This document shows positions 51,068 through 59,525 of a DNA stretch of 64,000 bases, in pieces; position 1 is the first letter of the stretch; each line of letters starts with the position of its first letter. Location of the stretch: assembly GCA_016839055.1 (NCBI GenBank), contig JAEKNX010000004.1:62001-126000 (forward strand), read 5' to 3'. Position numbers and translations under genes: made by a program. Origin of the DNA: Spirochaetales bacterium (GTDB lineage Bacteria; Spirochaetota; Spirochaetia; UBA9216). The notes beneath the pieces are model-generated. The model saw only the letters and a list, made by a program, of their open reading frames with translations. It made no database searches and had not been told where the DNA came from.

Positions 51068-51676
51068 CTAATACTTTCCGGGATCCGGCATGTTCAATAT
51101 TAAACTTATCTGATTATTAAGGGCCTTGAGCAGCCCCGGGTAATCAGGCGGATATCTGCGGTTTGAGTAAAAAAGCATTAGCCCGGTTATATTGTATCTG
51201 AAGACCTCGCCGAGGTCTTTTGCCCTCTCCGGAGTGATGATTCCGTTATTTTCCAGATCACGCATCCCTTCGGTTATTGCCGGCTTTATTGAGTTTACTA
51301 TGAATTCGGCCGTGCCCTGCTTATGCCCGATGTCTCCCATTCTTTCCAGAAAGAAGAGTTCGAATATTCCCGGATACTGGACGAAGTAATTAACCCAGGC
51401 TGTCAATCCTGCTTTTATTCTGTCCCTTCCCGGCGCCGCGACTGCTGTTGCGGATGATATCTGGATCTCAATTTCCTTCTGAAAATCCTGTACGCACTCA
51501 AAGACCAGGCTGTTGATGTCTTTGAAGTAGTTATAGAGGGTTGCGTAGGAGTATCCGGCCTGGGCAGCTATGTTCCGGGCACTTACTACCTTCAGGCCTT
51601 CTCCCCTCAGAATCTCCTTTGTTGCGTCAATAAAGTATCCACGCATTCTCTGCTGCTGCTTGTCGTTTGCTGACAT
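51068..51676 (-). CDS. TetR/AcrR-family regulator
   Basis: This 202-aa regulator has an N-terminal HTH (FIDATKEILRGEGLKVVSARNIAAQAGYSYATLYNYFKDINSLVF) of TetR type and a helical effector domain. The ATG at 51676 has GAGGAAAAG upstream. It is transcribed from a strong promoter (TTGACA, 17 bp, TATATT on the minus strand) overlain by three 18-bp-spaced half-sites, so autoregulation is very likely. The neighbouring gene on the same strand downstream is none; the gene upstream (51823) is also minus. Its targets beyond itself are unknown. Confidence 0.88.
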   Translation of the reverse strand: MSANDKQQQRMRGYFIDATKEILRGEGLKVVSARNIAAQAGYSYATLYNYFKDINSLVFECVQDFQKEIEIQISSATAVAAPGRDRIKAGLTAWVNYFVQYPGIFELFFLERMGDIGHKQGTAEFIVNSIKPAITEGMRDLENNGIITPERAKDLGEVFRYNITGLMLFYSNRRYPPDYPGLLKALNNQISLILNMPDPGKY

Positions 51677-51690
51677 CTTTTCCTCGCTTC

Positions 51691-51743
51691 TATTAACAGT
51701 GTTAATATAGTTTATATTGTTAATATACTGAACAGTGTTAATA
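51691..51743. promoter_or_regulatory. Phased GTTAATA operator half-sites in TetR promoter
   Basis: GTTAATA occurs at 51701, 51719 and 51737, exactly 18 bp apart. The first forms TATTAAC-AGT-GTTAATA (51691-51707), a perfect palindrome around three bases. The sites cover the region between -35 and the transcript start. This is a plausible multi-site binding array for the adjacent TetR protein. Confidence 0.7.
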
Positions 51744-51750
51744 TTGTCAA
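51722..51750 (-). promoter_or_regulatory. Promoter of TetR gene at 51068
   Basis: On the minus strand a perfect TTGACA (51750-51745), a 17-bp spacer (51744-51728) and TATATT (51727-51722) are followed by GAGG and the ATG. Confidence 0.75.
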
Positions 51751-51822
51751 GAGAAATTTAGCGGTGGTCTCGGTAGTAGCTTAAGTATCCTTGCAAGAAT
51801 AGAAATTCAGTCGATCCAGGGC

Positions 51823-52746
51823 TTAAATTTTTAGATATTTCCGGTTTCTTAGATTCTCTCTGTTATAAAGAAGATTTAACAGCCTGCCGGCGAGAATGTC
51901 TGCTCCGTTTGTATGAAAATGATAATGGCCGTTAGTCTCAATTCGCCACATTTGATCCTCAGCTTTCCTCTCATAGGCGAAGAATCTGGCGGGGATGTTC
52001 AGATAGCGGCACTCATAGAAGAGGTTGTATCCGGCGCTGCCTACTACAAAGTCTACGGCCGGAAGGTAGTCAATCAGAGGAAAAAGTGAGTTCTCTCCGC
52101 CCCCTTTGTTTGTAGCTGTTATCAGCGTGCAGTCAAAAGGGCAGAGTGCTTTGCTTTTTTCAATGATATCCCTGTATTCATCCTCGGGTCCGTTATCAGC
52201 TGCAATACACAATTTCTCTCCGGCTATAAGCCCGAGCTTTGCCCGGGATGCTTCGGGGGACGGAAGCTCGTCTCTGTTTTTAAGAATGAGGGGCGGCAGG
52301 GGCGCGAAGCCATGCGGCTGGAAGCCGGGTTCGATTGAAAAGGCTGCGCTGTAATCGGCAAAGTTAACATCAATTGAATCTTCAGGCGCTGTTTTCATAA
52401 TCAGCCACTTCTGGGGGCACTGTCTAATCAGTAGAACTTTCGGGCAGGAAAATCCCTCCAGAAGCGGCATTATCGGCATCCACATCATGAAGACAATTAT
52501 GAGGTCGGGATTGACGGACTTTAGTGCCCGGTAAAGTTCGGTGTTCAGATCATCGGTAAACAGTTTTTCCGGTTCGCCTTTTATCTGGATGATGTTAAAC
52601 CATTTACTGAAAATGGGAGTAAACTCTGAATCAGTGATTGCGGTGAATTCCGTCTGTTCCCCGATTCTGACAAGAGCATTGAAAATTGAGGCTCCGATCA
52701 TCAGGTTTCCTGAGCCGGAGCCCAGGCAGAAATAGGCTATTCTCAT
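51823..52746 (-). CDS. MurG/GT28-like glycosyltransferase
   Basis: This 307-aa protein has an N-terminal Rossmann-type glycine motif (FCLGSGSGNLMIGASIFNALV) and a C-terminal DFVVGSAGYNLFYECRYLNIPARF loop that resembles the nucleotide-sugar-binding segment of GT-B enzymes such as MurG or UDP-glucuronosyl-like transferases. Substrates are unknown. The ATG at 52746 overlaps the stop codon of the upstream lipoprotein gene (TGATG on the minus strand), so the genes are translationally coupled. It probably modifies an envelope or surface molecule together with the lipoprotein (inference). Confidence 0.68.
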   Translation of the reverse strand: MRIAYFCLGSGSGNLMIGASIFNALVRIGEQTEFTAITDSEFTPIFSKWFNIIQIKGEPEKLFTDDLNTELYRALKSVNPDLIIVFMMWMPIMPLLEGFSCPKVLLIRQCPQKWLIMKTAPEDSIDVNFADYSAAFSIEPGFQPHGFAPLPPLILKNRDELPSPEASRAKLGLIAGEKLCIAADNGPEDEYRDIIEKSKALCPFDCTLITATNKGGGENSLFPLIDYLPAVDFVVGSAGYNLFYECRYLNIPARFFAYERKAEDQMWRIETNGHYHFHTNGADILAGRLLNLLYNRENLRNRKYLKI

Positions 52747-54200
52747 CAACAGGCGTTGTAGAAGTACTCAAACCCGAAGCTTTCGTCTATGTCGGCAGTT
52801 CCTGCGTTATTTTCAGGTTTATAGGCTGAGTAGCCGGAAGCGGTGCCGCTACCGGTCCAGTCAATTCTGATAAGACGGCTGTTTGCGGCATCCTGAATAT
52901 AGAGGCGGTTGTCAGGAAGGACAGCAAGCAGAACCGGCTCGTTGAATTGCGCCGTACCGCTGCCTTCGGAACCATAGTTTGTCCTGTCAAGGTTTGCCGC
53001 CGTTGAACTAAGGTTAAAGCGGGCAATCCTGTCCATTTCAGTACCTTCCTGATGCCAATTAGAGTTATAGACATCTCCGGTGTAGAGCCATCTGCCGTCA
53101 AGATCGACAAGAAGCCTGAATGCGAGGGCAAAGTAATCGACATCTCCCGGGGAGGGTGATGAATTAGTCATAAAATCTGAAGTGTCTGTATCTGCGAAAT
53201 TGTCGAGAACAAGGAATTCTTCATTTGCACCACCGATGCTGTCATGAAGAAGCAGTAGCTTACCATTAGGCAGGACTGTTAATCCTGGGGCCAGCGATGT
53301 CGGAAGGTTATTTGCTGTGTCCGCCGCGGCTTCAGTGACGGTTATGGTTCCTGTGGACATTCCGCTGAGTTTATGGAGCTCCACGCTGCTGTATGTATTG
53401 CCGCTAATCGTCAGAAGTTCATCGACTCCGGTTATCACCGCCTGGTGAATCGCGGTTAGAGAGGGTGCTGCCGCTCTTGATTTGAAGCTGATGTATAGCG
53501 GACCGAATATTTTAACGTCGGCTGCTGCAAGTGTATCTGATGTCGAGGTAGGGAAATCAGTGAGACGAATGAGAAAGGCAGCATTAGATGGTCCTGCAGC
53601 ATTCCCGGAACTCTCGACATCGAAGATGTATATTATTCCGTTATCATAGTCTACGTTTATGGCCGTAGGGGCGTCGAGTTTTCCCAATTTTGCTTCAATC
53701 TCATTATTTTCTGCAATACTGTCGATATATCCCGGGATTTCCGACAGGTCAACGCGGTTCGTACCGCTCATGTCGTCTATTGCTACAATGCGGCCGACGC
53801 CGAGGTTTCCCATCATGTCCGGGATGAAGATTCGCGGCGCAATCTCGATGTCTTCGGCCAGAGTACTGCTTTCCGTGTAATCGCTTAATGTAAAGGTTGT
53901 ACTTGATGTCACAAAGAACTTCTTTGAGGCGGTGATTGTTACTGTCTCCGGCAATGTTCCTTCGGTATATTCGGCAGGATCGAATGTTAGGACCAGACTT
54001 CCGGCGGAGTTTGTCTGTATGCTTATCCCTTCGTAGGTAAGGTTTACGCCACCGATCGGACGTCCATTGGTCACGGTGTTTACCGTGAATGTAACAGCCT
54101 GAGGTGGCTCTCCGGTATCCCCGGGCTCTTCCGGGGCGCATGAAATAAGGATTATTATGCTGATGGACAGCATGACTGTTAAGATTATTGATTTTTTCAT
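52746..54200 (-). CDS. Large lipoprotein with carboxypeptidase-regulatory-like and propeller-like regions
   Basis: This 484-aa exported lipoprotein has a signal with lipobox LISC (residues ~18-21). An N-terminal beta domain (VTFTVNTVTNGRPIGGVNLTYEG ... GSLVLTFDPAEYTEG) resembling CarboxypepD_reg modules comes next. Then a long body of repeating beta segments (GVDELLTISGNTYSSVELHKLSG, GRWLYTGDVYNSNWHQEGTEMDRIARFNLS, DNRLYIQDAANSRLIRIDWTGSG) looks like NHL or propeller blades. It is probably a surface or periplasmic binding protein. It is coupled to the GT28-like gene downstream (TGATG). No function can be assigned. Confidence 0.7.
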   Translation of the reverse strand: MKKSIILTVMLSISIIILISCAPEEPGDTGEPPQAVTFTVNTVTNGRPIGGVNLTYEGISIQTNSAGSLVLTFDPAEYTEGTLPETVTITASKKFFVTSSTTFTLSDYTESSTLAEDIEIAPRIFIPDMMGNLGVGRIVAIDDMSGTNRVDLSEIPGYIDSIAENNEIEAKLGKLDAPTAINVDYDNGIIYIFDVESSGNAAGPSNAAFLIRLTDFPTSTSDTLAAADVKIFGPLYISFKSRAAAPSLTAIHQAVITGVDELLTISGNTYSSVELHKLSGMSTGTITVTEAAADTANNLPTSLAPGLTVLPNGKLLLLHDSIGGANEEFLVLDNFADTDTSDFMTNSSPSPGDVDYFALAFRLLVDLDGRWLYTGDVYNSNWHQEGTEMDRIARFNLSSTAANLDRTNYGSEGSGTAQFNEPVLLAVLPDNRLYIQDAANSRLIRIDWTGSGTASGYSAYKPENNAGTADIDESFGFEYFYNAC

Positions 54201-54383
54201 TCTCTTCTCTCCATCATGATTTTACAGGGGACTGAAGGATGAGCCTTATTATAGTAATTGTATCATCTTTCCTTTCGTCTTTCCATTAATAATCCCTTTC
54301 TCTTATCATCTCTTTATCTTGACTACTGGTGGTTAAACGTGTTATTTTTGTCCAAATCTATTAATTAAGAGGAAGGTTTGTTA

Positions 54384-54722
54384 ATGAACGTTTTAGCGGG
54401 TAATTTACCCTTAATGCAGCTTTTTGGCGGCGGCGGCGGCCAGATGTCCACAACTTTTATAACTTTTGCTCTCGTAATTCTGATCTTTTATTTTCTTATA
54501 ATAAGACCTCAGAACAAGAAGCAGAAGAAGACAAAGAATATGCTTGCTGCGCTTAAAAAAGGTGATAAAGTTCAGTCAATCGGTGGTATTCGCGGTGTTG
54601 TGCACAACGTAAGCGATGATTCTGTTGTTGTGAAGGTCGATGATAACACTAAGCTGGAATTTGCTAAGAGTGCCATCGGCGAAGTCGTTGAAGTTAGCGA
54701 AGAAAGTTTAAAAAAAGATTAA
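54384..54722 (+). CDS. yajC: Sec translocon accessory protein YajC
   Basis: This 112-aa small membrane protein has one N-terminal span (STTFITFALVILIFYFLIIRPQNKKQKK) and a cytoplasmic SH3-like domain (LKKGDKVQSIGGIRGVVHNV), the YajC signature. It joins SecDF in the accessory translocon. A GAGGAAGG SD lies 8 nt before ATG 54384; an in-frame TTG at 54378 is less likely. It is 51 bp upstream of secD and on the same strand, the usual yajC-secD-secF order. Confidence 0.95.
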   Translation: MNVLAGNLPLMQLFGGGGGQMSTTFITFALVILIFYFLIIRPQNKKQKKTKNMLAALKKGDKVQSIGGIRGVVHNVSDDSVVVKVDDNTKLEFAKSAIGEVVEVSEESLKKD

Positions 54723-54773
54723 CCGGTCGAACAAAATTCGATACACAAAATATTCCATATTCGGAGATATCCA

Positions 54774-56501
54774 ATGAGCAAACGTGGCAGATTGTTGATC
54801 GTTCTTCTGGTTGTGGTTGTTTGCGGAGTCTTTCTATGGCCTACTTATAATTGGTACTTCAATGTGCCACAGGATATGAAAGACCTCTCTGCAGCATCCA
54901 GGGAACAAATTAGGGAGTATTCGGTTACTATGGCAGAAAATGATTTGGAAAACCTCCAGTCACTTGCTGTCAAGGATTCTGAATCGATTATTCCTGAAAA
55001 ATATGATTTTTTAGTTGAATACGCCGAAGAGCAGTATAAAATTGAGGATAAAGGTTTTCCTTCATCCTGGACTGTTAAAGATGTTCTTGGAACATTCAAC
55101 AACAGGGACAAGGCTCTCAGAACAATAGAGAACTATTATGCTGATCTTCTTCTAGGTTATAAAGACAAGAGGAACAACGTTCTTCAGCTTGGACTCGATC
55201 TGTCAGGTGGTATGAGTATCTTGCTCGAAGCGGATATGGAAAGCCTCGAAAAGAGACTTCAGCATCCTCCGACAGCTGATGAGCAGTCTGCGGCAGTCAA
55301 TCAGGCAATAGAAATTCTAAATAATCGAATTGATAAATTTGGTGTAACCGAACCTCAGATTAGAAAGCAGGGCGATACCGAGATTGCGATTGAAATTCCC
55401 GGCGCGGCCGACCCCGACAGAGTTAATACTTTTCTGCAGGGAAAGGGCAGCCTGAACTTTCACATTGTTAATGATGAAGGTACTGCAGCCTGGAATGCTC
55501 ATAAAGCTTCCAAGGCAGGTAAACTGCTGGATGATGACGGTAGACCGCTTGATGAGTCAGTTCTTGATGTAGGTCTTATCGTACGGGGATTCTATTCCAA
55601 AGATTCCTATGGTGTCGACCAGTATCTTCGTGATCTTGTTATCTATGAAGAGCCGGGGCTTGACGGTGTACACATTGTTAATGCGCAGGTTGGCTCTGAT
55701 TCAGTTACAGGACGTCCTGTCATCAACTTTACCCTCGACAAGGAAGGCGGAGAGATGTTCTATCAGCTGACTTCGTCACATGTCGGTCAAACGCTTGCCA
55801 TTGTTCTTGATGACAAGGTTAAAGCCGGGGCCAGGATATCGGAAGGTATCAGAGAGAGTGTCAGAATGTCCGGTTTTGAGAGACAGGAAGCAAATGATCT
55901 TGCACTTGTGCTCAGAACAGCAGCGATGCCGGTTGACCTCAGGGTTGTTAATCAGCAGTCGGTAGGCGCATCTCTCGGTGAAGACTCCATTCAGGAAGGA
56001 CTGAAGGCCATTACCTACGGCTTTTTACTTGTAATAGCCTTCATGCTCATCTACTATAAGGGTGCCGGGCTTGTTGCCGATATTGCGCTTCTCCTGAATC
56101 TGTTCTTTATAATCGCTATTCTGTCGGCATTCAACCTGACTCTTACTTTAACAAGTATTGCAGGTCTTATTCTTACCGTCGGTATGGCAGTTGATGCGAA
56201 CGTAATTATTTTTGAGAGAATAAAGGAAGAATACAGGCTGGGTAAGTCTGTTGAAGCCTCCATTAAAGCCGGTTTTGCGAAAGCTTTCTGGACTGTTATG
56301 GATGCCAACCTTACAACTCTCATTGCGGCACTTTTCCTTTCTCAGATTGGAAGCGGCCCTGTTCAGGGTTTTGCCTACACTTTGGCTGTCGGTATTGTTT
56401 CATCAATGTTTACCGCTCTCTTCGTTTCAAGACTGCTGTTTGATTTCAGCACTCAGAAGCTCCACATCAAAAAGTTGAGCATCGGTTGGAGGGTAAAATA
56501 A
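54774..56501 (+). CDS. secD: Protein translocase subunit SecD
   Basis: This 575-aa RND-type translocase subunit uses proton or sodium motive force to drive late export. Motifs are LQLGLDLSGGMSILLEAD (D1), ILNNRIDKFGVTEPQIRKQG with the P1 periplasmic head following, RMSGFE-type linker, and the TM4-6 block with TVGMAVDANVIIFERIKEEYRLG. The stop codon overlaps the secF ATG (TAATG). Whether the coupling ion is H+ or Na+ cannot be read here. The nearby NhaC antiporter makes sodium coupling an interesting possibility (inference). Confidence 0.95.
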   Translation: MSKRGRLLIVLLVVVVCGVFLWPTYNWYFNVPQDMKDLSAASREQIREYSVTMAENDLENLQSLAVKDSESIIPEKYDFLVEYAEEQYKIEDKGFPSSWTVKDVLGTFNNRDKALRTIENYYADLLLGYKDKRNNVLQLGLDLSGGMSILLEADMESLEKRLQHPPTADEQSAAVNQAIEILNNRIDKFGVTEPQIRKQGDTEIAIEIPGAADPDRVNTFLQGKGSLNFHIVNDEGTAAWNAHKASKAGKLLDDDGRPLDESVLDVGLIVRGFYSKDSYGVDQYLRDLVIYEEPGLDGVHIVNAQVGSDSVTGRPVINFTLDKEGGEMFYQLTSSHVGQTLAIVLDDKVKAGARISEGIRESVRMSGFERQEANDLALVLRTAAMPVDLRVVNQQSVGASLGEDSIQEGLKAITYGFLLVIAFMLIYYKGAGLVADIALLLNLFFIIAILSAFNLTLTLTSIAGLILTVGMAVDANVIIFERIKEEYRLGKSVEASIKAGFAKAFWTVMDANLTTLIAALFLSQIGSGPVQGFAYTLAVGIVSSMFTALFVSRLLFDFSTQKLHIKKLSIGWRVK

Positions 56502-57841
56502 TGAAAAGAGTTATTAACTTTACCAAATTGAGATTTATAATGTTCGCTGTTTCCGCGGTTATTATTCTTGCGGGAATAGGCGGGACAATAGGGCAGGGCG
56601 GACTCAACCTGGGAATCGACTTTCAGTCAGGTTTAAGCCAGAGAGTTCAGATAGCTCCCGTAGCGATGGAAGTTTCATATCTCGGAGACGAGGAAGTCAG
56701 ATTTAATATTCTGAATGGTCTGGTCTCTATTGATGTATTCACCGAAAATGGAAAGACTGAATCATGGGATTATCCTCTTGCTGATTATGCAACGGCCGCT
56801 GACCTCATGAAGGCAATGATGGAAGTTCCATCATTAACGGTTAATCTGGTTGATGCCGGTGTTCCGGCTGAAAAACTGCTGTCACTTGCGTATCTCGTTG
56901 ACCTGAGTGAAGGGACAGCGATTGTGAACTTCACAAATGCAGGTGCATCATCTTATATCGTAATTGATGAAATCAGAGCTGTTCTTTCTTCTATTGGAGA
57001 TCCACAGATTCAGGTTGTCGGCGATGATGATGCCCAGGAGTTTCTAATCAGGCTCCAGGATGACGGTACGAATAATTTCAGCAAGACTGCTGCCGATAAA
57101 ATGCTTAGTCTTCTTGAATCTGAATACGGTTCGGGCACTGTGATTGTAAAACAGTCCGATTATGTAGGACCGAGATTCTCGGCCGACCTCGGACAGTCTG
57201 TCATCGTGCTTGTAGGACTTGCTCTCGCGCTTATTCTGCTGTATATATGGTTCAGATTCGAGCTTGCGTTCGCCGTTTCGGCAATCATCGCCCTTGCGCA
57301 TGACGTTGCCATCCTGATCGGCTTCATCGGTTTAACCCGGATGGAAGTCAGTACTGCAATAGTTGCCGCTATTCTTACGATTATTGGTTACTCACTCAAT
57401 GATACCATCGTTGTGTTTGACCGAATTAGAGAAAACAGAGGCCTTATGAGAGACGCGGACATAAAGACTGTGATAAACACCAGTATTACTCAGTCTCTCA
57501 GCAGGACGCTGATAACATCAGTTACAACCCTGCTCGCAGTCACAGCCATCTATGTCTTTGCTTCAGGCCAGATTAAAGATTTCGCCCTTGCAATGATTGT
57601 CGGTGTTGTCGTAGGTACTTATTCGTCTATCTTTATCGCGTCTCCTGTCCTTCTTGGGTGGATCAACTCAAGGCGGAAAAATAAACTTGAGAGAGATAAC
57701 ATAAAGTATGGCACTCCCGCTGCGGCTAAAAAATCTATAGATGTAGATTCGGTAGAAGGTAAGTCAGAAGTTGGCAGCCTGAAGGCCGTGGAAATACCAT
57801 CAGCTGAAAGAAAGCTGAAAAAGAAAAAGAAAAAGAATTAG
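56501..57841 (+). CDS. secF: Protein translocase subunit SecF
   Basis: This 446-aa subunit (normally ~320 aa) partners SecD. It shows GLNLGIDFQSGLSQRVQIA near the N-terminus, PRFSADLGQSVIVLVGLALALILLYIWFRFELAFAVSAIIALAHDV and GYSLNDTIVVFDRIREN. The extra length is in the periplasmic loop and a C-terminal lysine-rich tail (KLKKKKKKN). ATG 56501 overlaps the secD stop; the in-frame ORF start at 56486 lies inside secD. A terminator follows at 57865. Confidence 0.95.
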   Translation: MKRVINFTKLRFIMFAVSAVIILAGIGGTIGQGGLNLGIDFQSGLSQRVQIAPVAMEVSYLGDEEVRFNILNGLVSIDVFTENGKTESWDYPLADYATAADLMKAMMEVPSLTVNLVDAGVPAEKLLSLAYLVDLSEGTAIVNFTNAGASSYIVIDEIRAVLSSIGDPQIQVVGDDDAQEFLIRLQDDGTNNFSKTAADKMLSLLESEYGSGTVIVKQSDYVGPRFSADLGQSVIVLVGLALALILLYIWFRFELAFAVSAIIALAHDVAILIGFIGLTRMEVSTAIVAAILTIIGYSLNDTIVVFDRIRENRGLMRDADIKTVINTSITQSLSRTLITSVTTLLAVTAIYVFASGQIKDFALAMIVGVVVGTYSSIFIASPVLLGWINSRRKNKLERDNIKYGTPAAAKKSIDVDSVEGKSEVGSLKAVEIPSAERKLKKKKKKN

Positions 57842-57864
57842 TAAGTAATTTATCAGTAATTAAT

Positions 57865-57901
57865 AAAAAGCCCGTCGTGAGTTTCTCCTGCGGGTTTTTT
57901 T
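57865..57901 (+). terminator. Terminator of yajC-secD-secF operon
   Basis: AAAAAGCCCG (57865-57874) pairs with CGGGTTTTTT (57891-57900) with one G-T wobble, giving a stem with a T-tract, 24 nt after the secF stop codon. Confidence 0.8.
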
Positions 57902-57908
57902 ATGCTCT

Positions 57909-57935
57909 ATGTTACGGTAACATCTAAGATGTTAC
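57909..57935 (+). promoter_or_regulatory. Triple ATGTTAC / GTAACAT element upstream of nhaC
   Basis: ATGTTAC (57909-57915), GTAACAT (57917-57923) and ATGTTAC (57929-57935) form two mutually exclusive hairpins sharing a middle arm, or an operator with two overlapping palindromes. It lies 60 bases before the nhaC start codon. Confidence 0.55.
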
Positions 57936-57995
57936 TCACTCTGAAACTTACAACAGGCTATTCTTATAAAAATACTATGTTTCAAGGAGAGTTGA

Positions 57996-59480
57996 ATGAG
58001 TGTAGACACAAAGGAAAGGAGCGGCCAGGGCATCGGGAAAAGATTATTAATCGGATTCTCGCTTGTAGCCGTTATCGTATTAGCATTAGTTGTCTTGATG
58101 CCTGAATCGCAGGAAGGTAATTACGGGATAATCTCCGTTATTCCGGCCGTGTTTCTATTGATCTATATTTTCTGGACAAAGAGAATTCTTGAATCTCTGA
58201 TTCTTGCTACTGTTTTAGGGCTTGTTATTGTACATCAGGGCGGGTTTTTCAGCGCTTTCATGGACAGTCTTCTAGGTGTCGGTATGGAAGAAGATACTGT
58301 GTGGCTCTTTGTTGTATGCGGATTGATGGGCAGTATTATTGCACTCATTGAAGTTTCAGGCGGAGCACATGCATTCGGAACTTGGGTTTCAAAACGTGCA
58401 AAAACACGGAAGTCTACACTGATGTGGACATGGCTGCTTGGAGTTGTTATTTTCATCGATGATTACCTGAATTCTCTTACCGTAGGCTCCTGTATGGCAC
58501 CTGTAACGGATAAACATAAGGTTTCGAGGGAGTTCCTTTCCTACATCGTAGATAGTACGGCAGCTCCTGCATGTGTCATTGTTCCGATTACGACATGGGC
58601 TGTATTTGCAGGCGGTCTGCTTGAGATTAACGGATGGGCACCTGATGGAGAGGGCTTATCTTATTTTATTAAAACCATTCCGTTCAATTTTTACGGATGG
58701 ATTGCTTTGATTATTGTTCCTCTAGTGATACTGGGAGTAATTCCAATTTTTGGACCTATGAAAAAAGCCGAGAAAAGGGCGCAGGAGACTGGTGTTCTGG
58801 CCCCTGAAGGTTCAGAAAAAATTGATATCTCTTCAGGTATTGAAGATGTTAAAATTACCGGAAATGCAAGAATTATAAATTTCTTTCTGCCGATCATAGT
58901 TCTTCTGGTAGCTACCATAGCAACCGGAACTGATATGATGATGGGTGTAGTTATCACCCTTGCATTCATGGCTCTTCTTTATATCCCGCAAAAACTGATG
59001 AGTGCTGAAGTATTCTCTAATGAAGCTGTACGTGGATTCAAGAATATGCTTTATCCGCTTTTTCTGATGTATCTTGCGTTCATGTTTGCTGATATGAATA
59101 CTCAGATTGGATTCACAAGATTTATGATTGAAACTGGAACTCCCCTAATGTCCCCGAAGACTTTACCGCTAATTCTTTTTATTCTTCTTGCTATTCAGCA
59201 GTTTATTACAGGCACGAATTGGGGGATGTACATAATTGCACTACCTATTGTTATTCCTCTGGCTATGAACGTTGGTGCCAACATGCCTCTTTCAATTGGT
59301 GCAGTTCTTTCGGCAGGTGTATTCGGCAGTCATATCTGTTTTTATTCCGATGCTACGGTTCTTACTTCTGCAGCCTGCGGTTGTGACAACTTCAGACATG
59401 CTATGACTCAGATGCCCTTTGGTCTTTTAGCAGCTGGTATTTCCGCCGTTGCCTTCGGTATCGCGGGATTTGTATTCTAG
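57996..59480 (+). CDS. nhaC: NhaC-family Na+/H+ antiporter
   Basis: This 494-aa polytopic membrane protein has at least eleven hydrophobic spans. It contains ALIEVSGGAHAFGTW, the conserved VIFIDDYLNSLTVGSCMAPVTDKHKVSREFL block with acidic residues in a membrane region, and FITGTNWGMYIIALPIVIPLAM near the C-terminus, all typical of NhaC. It exchanges Na+ for H+, giving pH and sodium homeostasis and sometimes malate/Na+-lactate exchange. ATG 57996 follows CAAGGAGAG. It is convergent with the winged-helix/TPR gene, 24 bp apart. Confidence 0.92.
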   Translation: MSVDTKERSGQGIGKRLLIGFSLVAVIVLALVVLMPESQEGNYGIISVIPAVFLLIYIFWTKRILESLILATVLGLVIVHQGGFFSAFMDSLLGVGMEEDTVWLFVVCGLMGSIIALIEVSGGAHAFGTWVSKRAKTRKSTLMWTWLLGVVIFIDDYLNSLTVGSCMAPVTDKHKVSREFLSYIVDSTAAPACVIVPITTWAVFAGGLLEINGWAPDGEGLSYFIKTIPFNFYGWIALIIVPLVILGVIPIFGPMKKAEKRAQETGVLAPEGSEKIDISSGIEDVKITGNARIINFFLPIIVLLVATIATGTDMMMGVVITLAFMALLYIPQKLMSAEVFSNEAVRGFKNMLYPLFLMYLAFMFADMNTQIGFTRFMIETGTPLMSPKTLPLILFILLAIQQFITGTNWGMYIIALPIVIPLAMNVGANMPLSIGAVLSAGVFGSHICFYSDATVLTSAACGCDNFRHAMTQMPFGLLAAGISAVAFGIAGFVF

Positions 59481-59497
59481 ATATAATGATTTTATAT

Positions 59498-59525
59498 ACC
59501 GCCTTCATTTTATCGGAGGCGGTTT
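59498..59525 (+). terminator. Convergent hairpin between nhaC and regulator gene
   Basis: ACCGCC (59498-59503) pairs with GGCGGT (59518-59523), followed by TTCTGTTT. It overlaps the end of the minus-strand ORF (stop at 59505). It probably stops nhaC transcripts, weakly on the other strand. Confidence 0.55.
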
